Origin: Bacteroidales bacterium
Lineage (GTDB): Bacteria > Bacteroidota > Bacteroidia > Bacteroidales > UBA10428
Length of the DNA: 59,468 nt
Assembly (NCBI GenBank): GCA_016935615.1
Contig: JAFGQO010000057.1
Coordinates: 1 to 59,468 of the forward strand
Direction of reading: 5' to 3'
Below are positions 9,671-19,261 of the stretch, piece after piece; position 1 is the first letter of the stretch; every line of letters starts with the position of its first letter. The notes beneath the pieces were generated by a model. The model was not told the origin of the DNA, ran no database searches, and was given only the letters and a program-made list of their open reading frames with translations. The position numbers were made by a program, and so were the translations under genes.

Positions 9671-10624
9671 ATGAAAAGGGTCTGTTTTATATTACCTTTC
9701 TTTGGTGAAGAACCAACATGGATTGATTTCTTTTTTAAAAGTGCTGCATTCAATGTCAATTATGATTGGATCATCTTTTCAGACATTTCTTTTCGGAGCA
9801 AATTACCATATAATGTGCGTATCATTCCGATTACATTGGATGACTTTAATAAATTGCTGAGCAATAGATTACAGTTCGATACAAATATTTGTCATCCCTA
9901 TAAAATATGTGATTTCAAGCCGGCTTTCGGATATATTTTTTCAGAGTGGATCAAGGATTATATGTATTGGGGGTATTGCGATTTGGACATTGTTTTAGGG
10001 GATCTGGATTCTTTTCTTGCAGAACCTATTGCATTTGGATATGATATAATTTCCCCGGATACATCTTTTTTCCCGGGACATTTTTGTCTTTGTAAAAATC
10101 AGGAATCAGTTACTGGTCTTTTTTCATCGGCCCCTAATTATATAGATGTATTTAAAAGCAGTAAATGTTTTTGCTTTGATGAATTCATTGTTCCTGGAGG
10201 GATTGTTCTTACTGAAAAAAAAATAAGGAAAAAAATTATAAGAAAAGTCAGAAAAAACAGATTCCGATATCAACTAAAGCAGAACAATTTTTTTTTAAAA
10301 CTTCACACATATTTTAGTCTTAATAAAAAGAAAATTCCTGCTAAACTTGAGCGTTCAGTAGATTTTAATCACATCATTGATTATTATGTTCAATCAGGGA
10401 TGCTTCAGACATTTAAAAAACAAATCTATGATAGTGATACGCGAAGATATAGATTGGGACATACCAATTGGATAATAACATGGAGAAATGGGAAATTAGT
10501 AAATAATGAAGGGAAAGAAATAATGTATTTTCATTTCCCGTTATCAAAGCATAACGGATCACTCTGTTACAATGATCATTCAACTGAAAAAAAGGATACC
10601 TTTAGTATAAGCGGTAATTTCTGA
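9671..10624 (+). CDS. DUF6625 family protein, putative glycosyltransferase (copy 2)
   Basis: A 317-residue paralogue of the preceding gene. I prefer the ATG at 9671 because the protein then begins MKRVCFILPFFGEEP, the usual start of this family; an in-frame ATG at 9641 would add ten residues and overlap the first copy. Shared motifs are PYKICDFKPAFG at 76-87 and YWGYCDLDIV at 99-108 with D-x-D at 104-106. The two copies diverge strongly outside these blocks, so the duplication is old or they were acquired together. The 3' end overlaps the convergent minus-strand gene by 23 bases. Confidence 0.8.
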   Translation: MKRVCFILPFFGEEPTWIDFFFKSAAFNVNYDWIIFSDISFRSKLPYNVRIIPITLDDFNKLLSNRLQFDTNICHPYKICDFKPAFGYIFSEWIKDYMYWGYCDLDIVLGDLDSFLAEPIAFGYDIISPDTSFFPGHFCLCKNQESVTGLFSSAPNYIDVFKSSKCFCFDEFIVPGGIVLTEKKIRKKIIRKVRKNRFRYQLKQNNFFLKLHTYFSLNKKKIPAKLERSVDFNHIIDYYVQSGMLQTFKKQIYDSDTRRYRLGHTNWIITWRNGKLVNNEGKEIMYFHFPLSKHNGSLCYNDHSTEKKDTFSISGNF

Positions 10625-11201
10625 AGAACATCCTGATCTTCCTGATGATTCCTTTCACAATGGATATTTTTCTTGGATTCTCCAGTAATCTCTGATGATA
10701 AGTATTTAAATTGGCTAGAATTGTATCATTTTTTAGTATTCGATCAAGTACTGTTTCAAAAATTTTTTCAATTACGGGAGTATCCTGTATCAGCCTTCTG
10801 ATTCGAAAAAAAAGGTTATTTACCATGTCTCCGTGATTGATATTAAAACTATACATTCCATCCCAGAGTTTAACAATTCGATTTTTTTTAAGTTTATTCA
10901 ATTTATCCTGGTTAAGTTGTACATCATACATGAGTAAATTTGTAGCCCATAATTTTTCAAAATTCACTACTATGCTAACGAACATCGCATTTCTTTTTTC
11001 TATTGGTGTTCCAAAATCAGCAAAGGTATCTGCAATTGAAACCAACCAACGTGTATCAAAATTCGAACATATCTGGTCAATTTTATTATTGACAAGATCG
11101 TTAAATCGGGGCCATACAATATCTGTTCCTTTTTGCCTGCGTAGCAGTATTATAAGCGATTTAATCTCTTTAAACAAGTCTTCTGAGTTACTTTCTGTCA
11201 A
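10602..11201 (-). CDS. Unknown protein at the end of the sulfotransferase operon
   Basis: A 199-residue protein that I do not recognise. It is mostly helical and basic at the C-terminus (RKIRMFFRNYRLY), with no signal peptide, no obvious membrane segment and no nucleotide-binding motif. Its start overlaps the end of the upstream sulfotransferase gene by 14 bases, which implies translational coupling. Its end overlaps the convergent DUF6625 gene by 23 bases. Context suggests a role in the same glycan pathway, perhaps as a helper or a diverged sulfotransferase fragment, but the sequence gives no direct function. Confidence 0.65.
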   Translation of the reverse strand: MTESNSEDLFKEIKSLIILLRRQKGTDIVWPRFNDLVNNKIDQICSNFDTRWLVSIADTFADFGTPIEKRNAMFVSIVVNFEKLWATNLLMYDVQLNQDKLNKLKKNRIVKLWDGMYSFNINHGDMVNNLFFRIRRLIQDTPVIEKIFETVLDRILKNDTILANLNTYHQRLLENPRKISIVKGIIRKIRMFFRNYRLY

Positions 11202-12042
11202 ATGTATAATGTTTTAAAAAAGGATAATTATCGATTTTTTTCTGTACATATTCTTTGAGATTACCGGGCCAATTTATTTCAAACCGACTGTAATGAGGAG
11301 TTTTATAAGTTTTAGCAATACACTTTTGAATAAATTCATCTGTTGCATTGATGTTGATAAAATCCAGGATTTTTTTAAAATTCTCAAATGGTTTTTCAAT
11401 GAATTGTTCATGATATACATCGAGTATTTCAAGCTTTCCGCCTTTTTTCAATGTATTGTTGATTTCAACCTTCTTAAAATAGAGATCAATTTTTTTCATA
11501 AGCAAATTTATTGCATCATCAGTATCGGGCTTCCAATGGCGTATTGTCATTGAAGAGATGTTATCAAACGGATTTCGGATAACATGCAATATTTTTATTT
11601 TACATTGAACTATTTGTTTTAACTTATCGATCAATTTTTCATCCATACCGAAGTACTCAGTGCTTACGCTGCCCTTCTTATCTCCAATTGCTTTTATGAT
11701 TGTATATTTCCCCTGGAATGTATCTGGTATTGCATAGGAATAACCAGTCCAGATATTATTCAGGTATTTTGTAAAATACCTTGATCTATCCATTAATAAA
11801 TAATAGAGCTGGTTACGGTTATACCCCTTTTTAATCAGGTGTAATGCATCAGCTTCCATTGCCATAATTATATTAGGATGCGCATCGAGCAAAGCACCTA
11901 AATAACTGTGTCCGCTTCTTTGATATCCGATAAACATACAGTAAGTTTCAATTTTGCTAAACTTTTCTTTCATAAAGAATCCAAGCACCCAAGACTTTAA
12001 ATATCGCTTGGAGAAAATATTATATAGTCTAAGGTGATCCAT
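11188..12042 (-). CDS. PAPS-dependent sulfotransferase family protein (1)
   Basis: A 284-residue protein of the sulfotransferase superfamily, which moves a sulfonate group from PAPS to a sugar, lipid or protein. The 5'-phosphosulfate-binding loop is GYQRSGHSYLG at 39-49, followed by the acidic substrate-side segment AMEADAL. The 3'-phosphate-binding segment LHVIRNPFDNIS is at 152-163, with the expected Arg and Ser. It overlaps the upstream sulfotransferase gene by 14 bases and the downstream unknown gene by 14 bases, so translation is probably coupled. In this context a carbohydrate acceptor is the best guess. Low GC sets this and its neighbours apart from core genes. Confidence 0.8.
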   Translation of the reverse strand: MDHLRLYNIFSKRYLKSWVLGFFMKEKFSKIETYCMFIGYQRSGHSYLGALLDAHPNIIMAMEADALHLIKKGYNRNQLYYLLMDRSRYFTKYLNNIWTGYSYAIPDTFQGKYTIIKAIGDKKGSVSTEYFGMDEKLIDKLKQIVQCKIKILHVIRNPFDNISSMTIRHWKPDTDDAINLLMKKIDLYFKKVEINNTLKKGGKLEILDVYHEQFIEKPFENFKKILDFININATDEFIQKCIAKTYKTPHYSRFEINWPGNLKEYVQKKIDNYPFLKHYTFDRK

Positions 12043-12982
12043 AAATCAAGTTTTTGAAGCTGTATCTGACATTTCTTACTATTTTTCCTGTAATATATGA
12101 AGAATACCACTTAAGTTGTAAAAAGGATAATGCTATTGGGTTGGTTTCGGGATGTATTAATCTGTAATTCAAATTCATGAGAGTTTTTTCTGCCAGATGT
12201 TCAATGCAATCAATCTCATATTTTGATAAATTCTGTTGCCACGCTATAATTCTTGAAGCTATAGGATACTTAGTACAGTTTTTATGAATTTTCTTATGTT
12301 GATCCAGCATTCTTTCATATAAATCTCCTGTTGGTTTTAAAGGCTTAACAGATGCTCCAAGCATATTAAATATTTGAATTAATGATTCATTGTATTCTAA
12401 AATAAAGTTTTCATAACGGATCTGATAGAAATAAAATCCACTCAAATGTTGAATACTTTGAATATACCAGATCCAGTATTTTGTTGTTCTGATCGGATTA
12501 GAAGACATTGTTTTACCGGAATCAGGATTAACAGTATTTTTTTGCGATGCATAAATTGCACGAATATCTCTTATTAAGCACAAAACCTTAATTTCATATG
12601 TAATAATATTTTTCCGGCTTAAATTATCTACCAATTGAAATAGTCTCTCTGCTCTGAAAATAACTATTCTTGCATCTGGCTTAACTTGATACAGATATTT
12701 ACATAGTATCAGAATAAAAGCATCAAAATAAGTTTTAACGGAATCATTTAGTTGTAGTGAAGAAATATTTAATGACCAGTTAGTAAACTTATAATCATTT
12801 GCCAGTTTCCTTTTAATTCGCTCAAAACTTTTCAATGAAATACAATTGTTTTGGTGGAGTAAAAAATGATTCACAAGGGCCTCAGCTTCAGGACAAACCA
12901 ATATTTCAGGATTTTTACTGAGTTCATTTAAAATTAAGTTCGAACCAGATCGATTGATTGAAAGAAATAAAACCAGCTTCAT
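12029..12982 (-). CDS. PAPS-dependent sulfotransferase family protein (2)
   Basis: A 317-residue sulfotransferase-superfamily protein. The PAPS loop is SINRSGSNLI at 8-17, near the very N-terminus, followed by VCPEAEALVNHF. The 3'-phosphate-binding region LCLIRDIRAIYAS lies at 134-146. It is only distantly similar to the next gene, so the two probably act at different positions or on different sugars. Its start overlaps the upstream glycosyltransferase by 4 bases (ATGA-type overlap). No genes for PAPS synthesis are in the window, so PAPS must come from elsewhere. Confidence 0.78.
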   Translation of the reverse strand: MKLVLFLSINRSGSNLILNELSKNPEILVCPEAEALVNHFLLHQNNCISLKSFERIKRKLANDYKFTNWSLNISSLQLNDSVKTYFDAFILILCKYLYQVKPDARIVIFRAERLFQLVDNLSRKNIITYEIKVLCLIRDIRAIYASQKNTVNPDSGKTMSSNPIRTTKYWIWYIQSIQHLSGFYFYQIRYENFILEYNESLIQIFNMLGASVKPLKPTGDLYERMLDQHKKIHKNCTKYPIASRIIAWQQNLSKYEIDCIEHLAEKTLMNLNYRLIHPETNPIALSFLQLKWYSSYITGKIVRNVRYSFKNLIYGSP

Positions 12983-14100
12983 GAGGAAAAATCTTCTAAA
13001 ATTTTAACATAATTTTCCCATTTTGGCAATTCAAGCAATTGTTCTTTTCCTTTCCTTTGTATTTCCTTCATTCCAGCTTTATTAACAAGCACGGGAACAA
13101 TTGAATTGATTATGCTTTGTGCAGACTCAGGATTAAAATAAATAGCTGCTTCATTGCAACTGCTTCTTAAAGATTGTGTATCAGCAACAAAATATGGTTT
13201 TTTAAAGTACCATGCGTCAATACAATTCATCCCAAATGTTTCAAAAAATGAAGGTAAAATAAGTGCATCTATTGAATGCATAAAGAATGCAACATTTTCT
13301 TTTTCGATTTCTCCTACATTTAATATATGATTGTTCTGATTATTATTCTTAATTCTTTCGATTAGTTTTTTCGATTTTTTCCCATGTTCTTTTTCAATTG
13401 TCAAAATAAATTGTATTGGCAGATCTTGTTGATTGCAATGCATAGCTGCTTCATATAATATTTCAATATTTTTATGTTCAAAATATCTTGACAAGCATGC
13501 AACTTTATAATAATTACTCTTAATCTTATTATTCAAGACTTTGGAACTTTTGAATTTAAAATGATCCGGAATGCCAGGCCGAATCACTTTTATTGGGATT
13601 TCCCTTTTGAGTTTGGCTTTAAGCATCACCTTCTGGTAAGTAGTCTGCACAATTATACAGTCGACATATTTCATTCGCATATAGGTAATATATCGTCGTA
13701 AAAAATGAATTGATAGTGTATAAAAAGATAATGGTATTTTGGTTAAAAATCGTTCAGTAATATAGGGATTATCATGAAGATAAATTTGTACACATTTGGT
13801 AACGGCAGGAATGTTACCCAGGGTAAAGACAATGTCTGGGCAAAATTTCTTTATTTGATAAGGCAGCCAGAAATAATCATGAAAAAAACGGGAAAGTCTC
13901 CCTAACATCCAATCGGGGACTTTAATAAATTTTGAATTATAACCCTCAAGTTGTTGATAGAATTTGTCATGCGGACAAGTTATCAGCAATTTAAAAGAAG
14001 AATTATTCATTAGCGCAGAAACAATATTCTGAGCAAGAATTAATCCTCCGGATATTTTTACAGTTGAGGCATTAATAAAGATTTTTTTCTGATTAGGCAT
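12979..14100 (-). CDS. GT4-type glycosyltransferase (1)
   Basis: A 373-residue GT-B fold glycosyltransferase. The N-terminal half carries a glycine-rich loop (STVKISGGLILAQNI) and a hydrophobic acceptor domain. The C-terminal half carries VIRPGIPDHF, CLSRYFEHKNIEIL and the nucleotide-sugar block LPSFFETFGMNCIDAW. The usual E-x7-E of GT4 enzymes reads E-x7-D here, a conservative variant. It overlaps the upstream glycosyltransferase by 8 bases and the downstream sulfotransferase by 4, placing it firmly in the glycan operon. Donor and acceptor are unknown. Confidence 0.85.
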   Translation of the reverse strand: MPNQKKIFINASTVKISGGLILAQNIVSALMNNSSFKLLITCPHDKFYQQLEGYNSKFIKVPDWMLGRLSRFFHDYFWLPYQIKKFCPDIVFTLGNIPAVTKCVQIYLHDNPYITERFLTKIPLSFYTLSIHFLRRYITYMRMKYVDCIIVQTTYQKVMLKAKLKREIPIKVIRPGIPDHFKFKSSKVLNNKIKSNYYKVACLSRYFEHKNIEILYEAAMHCNQQDLPIQFILTIEKEHGKKSKKLIERIKNNNQNNHILNVGEIEKENVAFFMHSIDALILPSFFETFGMNCIDAWYFKKPYFVADTQSLRSSCNEAAIYFNPESAQSIINSIVPVLVNKAGMKEIQRKGKEQLLELPKWENYVKILEDFSS

Positions 14101-15280
14101 ACAATTGCTTAAATAATTGAGTTGCTACTTTCTCAAATGAATATTTTTCGGCAATTTCAAACGAAGAGTTTAGGCTAATTTTTCTCATCTTGTTTTTGTC
14201 TTTATAAAGCTTCTCAAGCATTGATGGGATTTGATCGTAATCAATATATTCAATGGCATTCATATTATCATGTATCAGAGTACCTGAAAGGCCTGTCAAT
14301 TTATATAGTAAGGATGGTATTCCACAGGCCATTGCTTCCAATAGCACATTTGGGGTACCTTCATTATAAGCTCCATGAATATAAAAATCAGAAGCACATA
14401 AATATTCAGAAATGTTTGAAACGGGACCGGTAAAAAAAACTTTTTTACCCAATTCTGCATTTCCCAGATTGTAAAGATATTTCATAAATATTTTTTCTTT
14501 ATTTGAGACCTTGTGGAAAGGTGTTGGTTCATAATCTCCAACGATAAGGTAAATGAAAGGGAAGGTTAATTTTGCAATTTGGGGGAATAGCAAATGATAC
14601 CCTTTTCTCATGATCAGATTTCCAATGGTTATCAGTACGACATGATTATCAGGCAAACCAATTTTTTTCCTGATAATTTTTTTTTGATTGACTGAGACAG
14701 GATGAAATACATTTATATTAACTCCCTGAAATGATTCAAAAACAGGTACTTTATTGTCAAAAATTTTCTTGTATCTTTTTGTGAATTCTTTATTGATAGA
14801 AAAATAAAGTGTGATTTTACCCAGTAATTTTTTATTTATTTTTCTTAGTAAAAAAACGCCTGAAACCAAAGTCATTGCGTCATCACCATTTAATAAAGTA
14901 GAGCGAAAAATTACTTTTTTTCTGAATAGAAGAGATAATAATATAACAAACTGAAAGCCAATTAAATAACCACTGTAAATAATAATAATATCATTGTTTT
15001 TGATCTTTTTAAAATAAGAAAACAAAAGAGGAAGAAATGATAATAATTTAGTTGTGATGTTTTTATTATAATACAAAAGGCGGCTAATAATCAATTTGCT
15101 TTCTTTTTGCCAGGCTGGAAATTGGTTATTATAATTGAGATGACATAGCATTGTATTTGAAGAATAAACAGATAGAAATTTTGCAAAATAATATGCGTTA
15201 ACTCCTGAACCTGCAACTGATGGAGGAATTTCAGGGCTAAAAATCACTATTTTTTTATTCTTAAGATCCTTCAGTTCCAT
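14093..15280 (-). CDS. GT4-type glycosyltransferase (2)
   Basis: A 395-residue GT-B glycosyltransferase. The N-terminal PEIPPSVAGSGVNAYYFAKF loop is the typical GT4 start. The donor domain has ITIGNLIMRKGYHLLF and an intact E-x7-E motif within YNEGTPNVLLEAMACGIP. A hydrophobic patch around residues 97-115 (IIIIYSGYLIGFQFVILLSL) suggests peripheral membrane contact. It begins 3 bases after the deacetylase stop and overlaps the next glycosyltransferase by 8 bases, so it belongs to the same transcription unit. Confidence 0.87.
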   Translation of the reverse strand: MELKDLKNKKIVIFSPEIPPSVAGSGVNAYYFAKFLSVYSSNTMLCHLNYNNQFPAWQKESKLIISRLLYYNKNITTKLLSFLPLLFSYFKKIKNNDIIIIYSGYLIGFQFVILLSLLFRKKVIFRSTLLNGDDAMTLVSGVFLLRKINKKLLGKITLYFSINKEFTKRYKKIFDNKVPVFESFQGVNINVFHPVSVNQKKIIRKKIGLPDNHVVLITIGNLIMRKGYHLLFPQIAKLTFPFIYLIVGDYEPTPFHKVSNKEKIFMKYLYNLGNAELGKKVFFTGPVSNISEYLCASDFYIHGAYNEGTPNVLLEAMACGIPSLLYKLTGLSGTLIHDNMNAIEYIDYDQIPSMLEKLYKDKNKMRKISLNSSFEIAEKYSFEKVATQLFKQLYA

Positions 15281-15283
15281 TGT

Positions 15284-15901
15284 TTAGCGATCTCTGATCG
15301 CTTCAAAATTATACCCTTTCTCAGAAAAATGTTCAATAAACCGGGGAAGAATATAACGCAATTTATCTATTGCTTTAACCGAATCATGGAATACCACGAT
15401 AGAGCCTTCTTTTGTATATCTGAGTATTGCCTTCAGGGAAAACTCTTTAGAGATCCTTTTTTCATAATCATGACTCATCACTTCCCACATAACGATCTTG
15501 TATTTATTTTTCAGGTATTTTATCTGGGATCTGCGGATCTGACCATAAGGAGGCCGGAAAAGTGAAGATTCTATCTGATTCCTTGCCAGATCGATATCTT
15601 TATAATATTCCTCATTTTTTGATTTCCAGCCTTTCAGGTGACTGTATGTATGATTGCCTGTTGTATGACCTTTCCGGATGATTCTCTCATAGATGTCGGG
15701 ATGTCTTTCCACATTTCTTCCCAGGCAAAAAAAAGTACCCTGTGCATTATACCTGTTCATTATATCAATTACTTCATCCGTAACATCAGGAGTAGGACCA
15801 TCGTCAAAGGTGAGATAAATTGTATTGTGGGTGTTTCGCATATCCCATATCAATCCTGGATACATCATCTTCATCCATCCTGAAATATGAAAGTAAGCCA
15901 T
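15284..15901 (-). CDS. Polysaccharide deacetylase (NodB homology domain)
   Basis: A 205-residue carbohydrate esterase family 4 deacetylase. All main motifs are present: TFDDGP at 31-36 (catalytic base and metal Asp), HTYSH at 84-88 (metal histidines) and RPPYG at 116-120. No clear signal peptide is seen, so it may act in the cytoplasm or be tethered through its hydrophobic N-terminus (FHISGWMKMMYPGLIW). It lies 2 bases after DUF2723 and 3 bases before a glycosyltransferase. N-deacetylation of a sugar may create a site for later modification such as N-sulfation; that link is inference. Confidence 0.9.
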   Translation of the reverse strand: MAYFHISGWMKMMYPGLIWDMRNTHNTIYLTFDDGPTPDVTDEVIDIMNRYNAQGTFFCLGRNVERHPDIYERIIRKGHTTGNHTYSHLKGWKSKNEEYYKDIDLARNQIESSLFRPPYGQIRRSQIKYLKNKYKIVMWEVMSHDYEKRISKEFSLKAILRYTKEGSIVVFHDSVKAIDKLRYILPRFIEHFSEKGYNFEAIRDR

Positions 15902-15903
15902 TT

Positions 15904-18900
15904 CTATCTGAAAATGTTATTTAATACGGGACCGTAACTTTCCAGTTGCTGATGGATCTCCGCACTGAATAGTTTATCTCCGTTAAGATGACTGATATTG
16001 ATCAATTCTCTGAAAATGTGCGCTACGATCCTTTTTTCCATGATGAGATAATTTGAAAATGGCATGTCAAGGCTTACAAGATAATCAAGATCCTGGAACG
16101 TGTTTTCAAGTATTGTATTTGCCAGATTCTTTGCTTTTTCCTGCTCATTTAATTTGTAATAGGTATCTACCATGTTTAGCATGTATACATCATAAGGGAT
16201 AACACGGTTTGGAATTAATTCCAGGCACTTATCAAGAACCAGTTCGGCTGAATCGGTTTTCCCTTTGAGCAGAAGGGCTTTGGCAAGATTGCTGTAATTA
16301 TGTCTTATATTGGAAAACATGCGCATACAATTCTCATCCAGGTAAACCTTCTCATTTTCAATGCCTCCCCATTTGAATTTATTCATCATATTATTGAACA
16401 TTACCCCGGTATTGATTCCGCCTGCATATCCTATGTTATCAGTTGTAACAGCAGGGATAATTCTGTAAGCGAGGCCGCTCATTTCAAAAAAATCATTCAG
16501 ATTAATGTAGTTCTCATCTCCTACAGTAATGGCATAATAAATGGGACGTTGCCATTCATTGGCCGATAGAAAATCAAGAGCCATGAGATGGTTTTTAATC
16601 AGGTAATTGTGTGATATTTCCCATCGGATCTCCGGAAGATATTTGTCAGCCATTTCTGGTTTAATGGTTCCGTTTCCAAATACCAGAGCCGAATCAGCGG
16701 ATAATCTGAACTTATGCTGAGGGATATAATAATTGGGCTCGGAAATGCCGGGAAGAGACAATGGCTGAGATTCATCGTCTGCAAGAAACTCTATGGCTTC
16801 TTTCAGATCAACATATCCTTCTACCCTGTCAAAAAGAATAACTATATCGCGCTTGCCCTGACGATACTTGTCTTTAGTAAGGGTCATCTTCACTGGTTCA
16901 GATTCATATGCTCTGCGTTCCATTTGTTCAATATACCAGTCAGCTGAAAGATAACTTAAGTTGATCACCCGAACGTCGGTTCTGACACCTTCAACTTCCT
17001 GCACATACCATAAAGGGAATGTATCGTTATCGCCGTTTGTGAAGATGATGGCATTGTTTTCGCAGGAATTCAGGTAATTTGTTGCAAAGTCGCGTGCAAC
17101 AAATCGCCCTGAACGATCATGATCGTCACGGTTTTCTGCAGCAAGGATGACAGGCACAGGGATAGAAAGAATCAGAATAAGCGAAGCCAGAGTTTTATTG
17201 TTCTTAATAGAGGAACCCAGAAGTTTCATGATTAACAGCAACAACAGAATTAAGAATAGTGTGAAAATGGCTGTCCATGTGAAGCTTAATCTGCCGTTAT
17301 TGGCATAATCAAAAATGGCCAGTATAACAACAACAATTGATCCCCGGATTGCATATCCCGATAAAGATTCAAAATTTTTATCTCTAGCTGTTTTGTATAA
17401 AGCAGCAACAGCCAGTCCTATCCATATAGCAAATGAATAGAATGACCCCGCATAGGCATAATCTCTTTCGCGCGGTTGCAGCGGATACTGGTTCAGGTAT
17501 ATTACAATGGCTATTCCGGTAAAGAAGAACAATGACATAACAACCCAAAAATTTTTATTGTCGTATTTGTAATGAAATAGCATACCGATGATTCCAAAGA
17601 TAAGAGGCAATAAAAAATATCTGTTGCGTGCACGGTTGTTTAATTGCTTATCAGGAAGCACATTTTGATTGCCAATTCGGGCAGAATCGAGAAACTTGAA
17701 TCCGCTGATCCAGTTTCCGTTATTAATTTCCTCTTTAAAATGGGCCTGGATATCATTTTGTCTGCCGGCAAAATTCCACATGAAATACCTGAAATACATA
17801 TGACCCAACTGATATCTAAAGAAAAACAGAATATTATCTGAAAATCCCGGTTTTTTCTTGGGTTGCCTGTAATCGTAACTGATATTTCCCATACGATCTC
17901 TGATCACTTCTCCGGATTGATCTACCTGCACTCTGTACAGATCACTCATTTTCATTCCGGTCCATCTCATGTATGCATCGATATGATCAGGTTGTGAGCT
18001 ATACATTCTTGGGAAAAGGGTTTTAAAAGAGTTGTCGTATTTGTACTCAGGTTTGTAGTTTATTATTTTATATTTCCCGTTAATGGGAGCGTAAACAGGT
18101 TTTTTGTTTCCTACATTCTGACCGGGAGCATTAAAATATTGTCCGTAAATAAGAGGGCGGTCACCGTATTGTTCTCTGTTAAGGTATGATAAAAGGTTAA
18201 ACAGGTTTTCAGGATTATTTTGGTCCATAGGAGGATTAGCTGCAGATCTTATTAATACCAATGCATAGGATGAATAACCAATTGTGATAACAGTTACAAA
18301 AAGGAATATGGTATTTAAAATTACATTCTTCTTTTGGGTTGTCCGGATAATGGCATATGTCAACAGGGCGAAAAGAATGAACAGGTAAATCATAACCCCA
18401 GAAAAATAAGGCATTCCGAAACCATTGGTGAAGATCCTTTCGAATATTGTTGCAACTTTAATAAGACCCGGTATTAAAACATACATAATACCTCCAAGGA
18501 TCAGAGCGGAAATACCTAATGCAGCTAAGATCCCTTGCTTTGTAATCTTATATTTTCTGAAATAATAAATTAACACAATTGCCGGAATGGCCAGGAGGTT
18601 CAATAAATGAACACCAATAGACAATCCCATCATATATGCGATTAGAATTAACCACCGGTTTGAGTATTTTTCATCGGCTATATTTTCCCATTTCAGAATC
18701 GCCCAAAAGACCAACGCGGTGAAAAGTGAAGAGCTTGCATATACTTCGCCTTCAACAGCCGAGAACCAGAAAGTATCACTGAATGCATAAGCTAATGCTC
18801 CAACAATCCCGGATCCCAGAATAATAATTTTTTCTGAAAGATCAGGAGAATCCTCTTGGGCGATAATCTTTTTTGCCAGGTGAGTAATAGTCCAGAACAG

Positions 18901-19179
18901 AAACAGAACTGTAAATGCACTCGCAAGGCCTGAAAGTGCATTAATAGAAAGAGCAACGAGTTCTTTATTATTTCCGGCAAAGAGCGTAAATATTCTGCCA
19001 ATAAGCAAGAAGAAGGGAGCTCCCGGAGGATGTCCTACCTGAAGCTTATAGGATGCGGCAATAAATTCACCGCAATCCCAAAAACTGGCTGTTGGTTCAA
19101 GTGTGGATAGGTAGGTGAACGAAGCAATAAGGAAAACAATCCAACCGGTCAGGGTATTAATTGTTGAATATTTTTTCAT
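15904..19179 (-). CDS. DUF2723 membrane protein, GT-C-like
   Basis: A 1091-residue multi-pass inner-membrane protein of the DUF2723 family, found throughout Bacteroidota. The first extracytoplasmic loop has the family block FWDCGEF (residues 33-39) and GHPPGAPFFLLIGR (49-62). The acidic residue and HPPG pattern resemble protein O-mannosyltransferase-like GT-C enzymes. About 11-12 hydrophobic segments occur in residues 10-660, then a soluble C-terminal part of about 400 residues with NGDNDTFPLWYVQEVEGVRTDV and TPR-like helices near the end. It may transfer a lipid-linked sugar to proteins or lipids, but the activity is not established by sequence alone. It is the first gene of the packed unit with the deacetylase and glycosyltransferases. 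Confidence 0.93.
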   Translation of the reverse strand: MKKYSTINTLTGWIVFLIASFTYLSTLEPTASFWDCGEFIAASYKLQVGHPPGAPFFLLIGRIFTLFAGNNKELVALSINALSGLASAFTVLFLFWTITHLAKKIIAQEDSPDLSEKIIILGSGIVGALAYAFSDTFWFSAVEGEVYASSSLFTALVFWAILKWENIADEKYSNRWLILIAYMMGLSIGVHLLNLLAIPAIVLIYYFRKYKITKQGILAALGISALILGGIMYVLIPGLIKVATIFERIFTNGFGMPYFSGVMIYLFILFALLTYAIIRTTQKKNVILNTIFLFVTVITIGYSSYALVLIRSAANPPMDQNNPENLFNLLSYLNREQYGDRPLIYGQYFNAPGQNVGNKKPVYAPINGKYKIINYKPEYKYDNSFKTLFPRMYSSQPDHIDAYMRWTGMKMSDLYRVQVDQSGEVIRDRMGNISYDYRQPKKKPGFSDNILFFFRYQLGHMYFRYFMWNFAGRQNDIQAHFKEEINNGNWISGFKFLDSARIGNQNVLPDKQLNNRARNRYFLLPLIFGIIGMLFHYKYDNKNFWVVMSLFFFTGIAIVIYLNQYPLQPRERDYAYAGSFYSFAIWIGLAVAALYKTARDKNFESLSGYAIRGSIVVVILAIFDYANNGRLSFTWTAIFTLFLILLLLLIMKLLGSSIKNNKTLASLILILSIPVPVILAAENRDDHDRSGRFVARDFATNYLNSCENNAIIFTNGDNDTFPLWYVQEVEGVRTDVRVINLSYLSADWYIEQMERRAYESEPVKMTLTKDKYRQGKRDIVILFDRVEGYVDLKEAIEFLADDESQPLSLPGISEPNYYIPQHKFRLSADSALVFGNGTIKPEMADKYLPEIRWEISHNYLIKNHLMALDFLSANEWQRPIYYAITVGDENYINLNDFFEMSGLAYRIIPAVTTDNIGYAGGINTGVMFNNMMNKFKWGGIENEKVYLDENCMRMFSNIRHNYSNLAKALLLKGKTDSAELVLDKCLELIPNRVIPYDVYMLNMVDTYYKLNEQEKAKNLANTILENTFQDLDYLVSLDMPFSNYLIMEKRIVAHIFRELINISHLNGDKLFSAEIHQQLESYGPVLNNIFR

Positions 19180-19261
19180 CAGGCATGGTTATAAACTTGT
19201 CAACAAAGAACGCGAATTTAAAATCAAATACAAATACAAGTATACATTTGATCCAAATATC

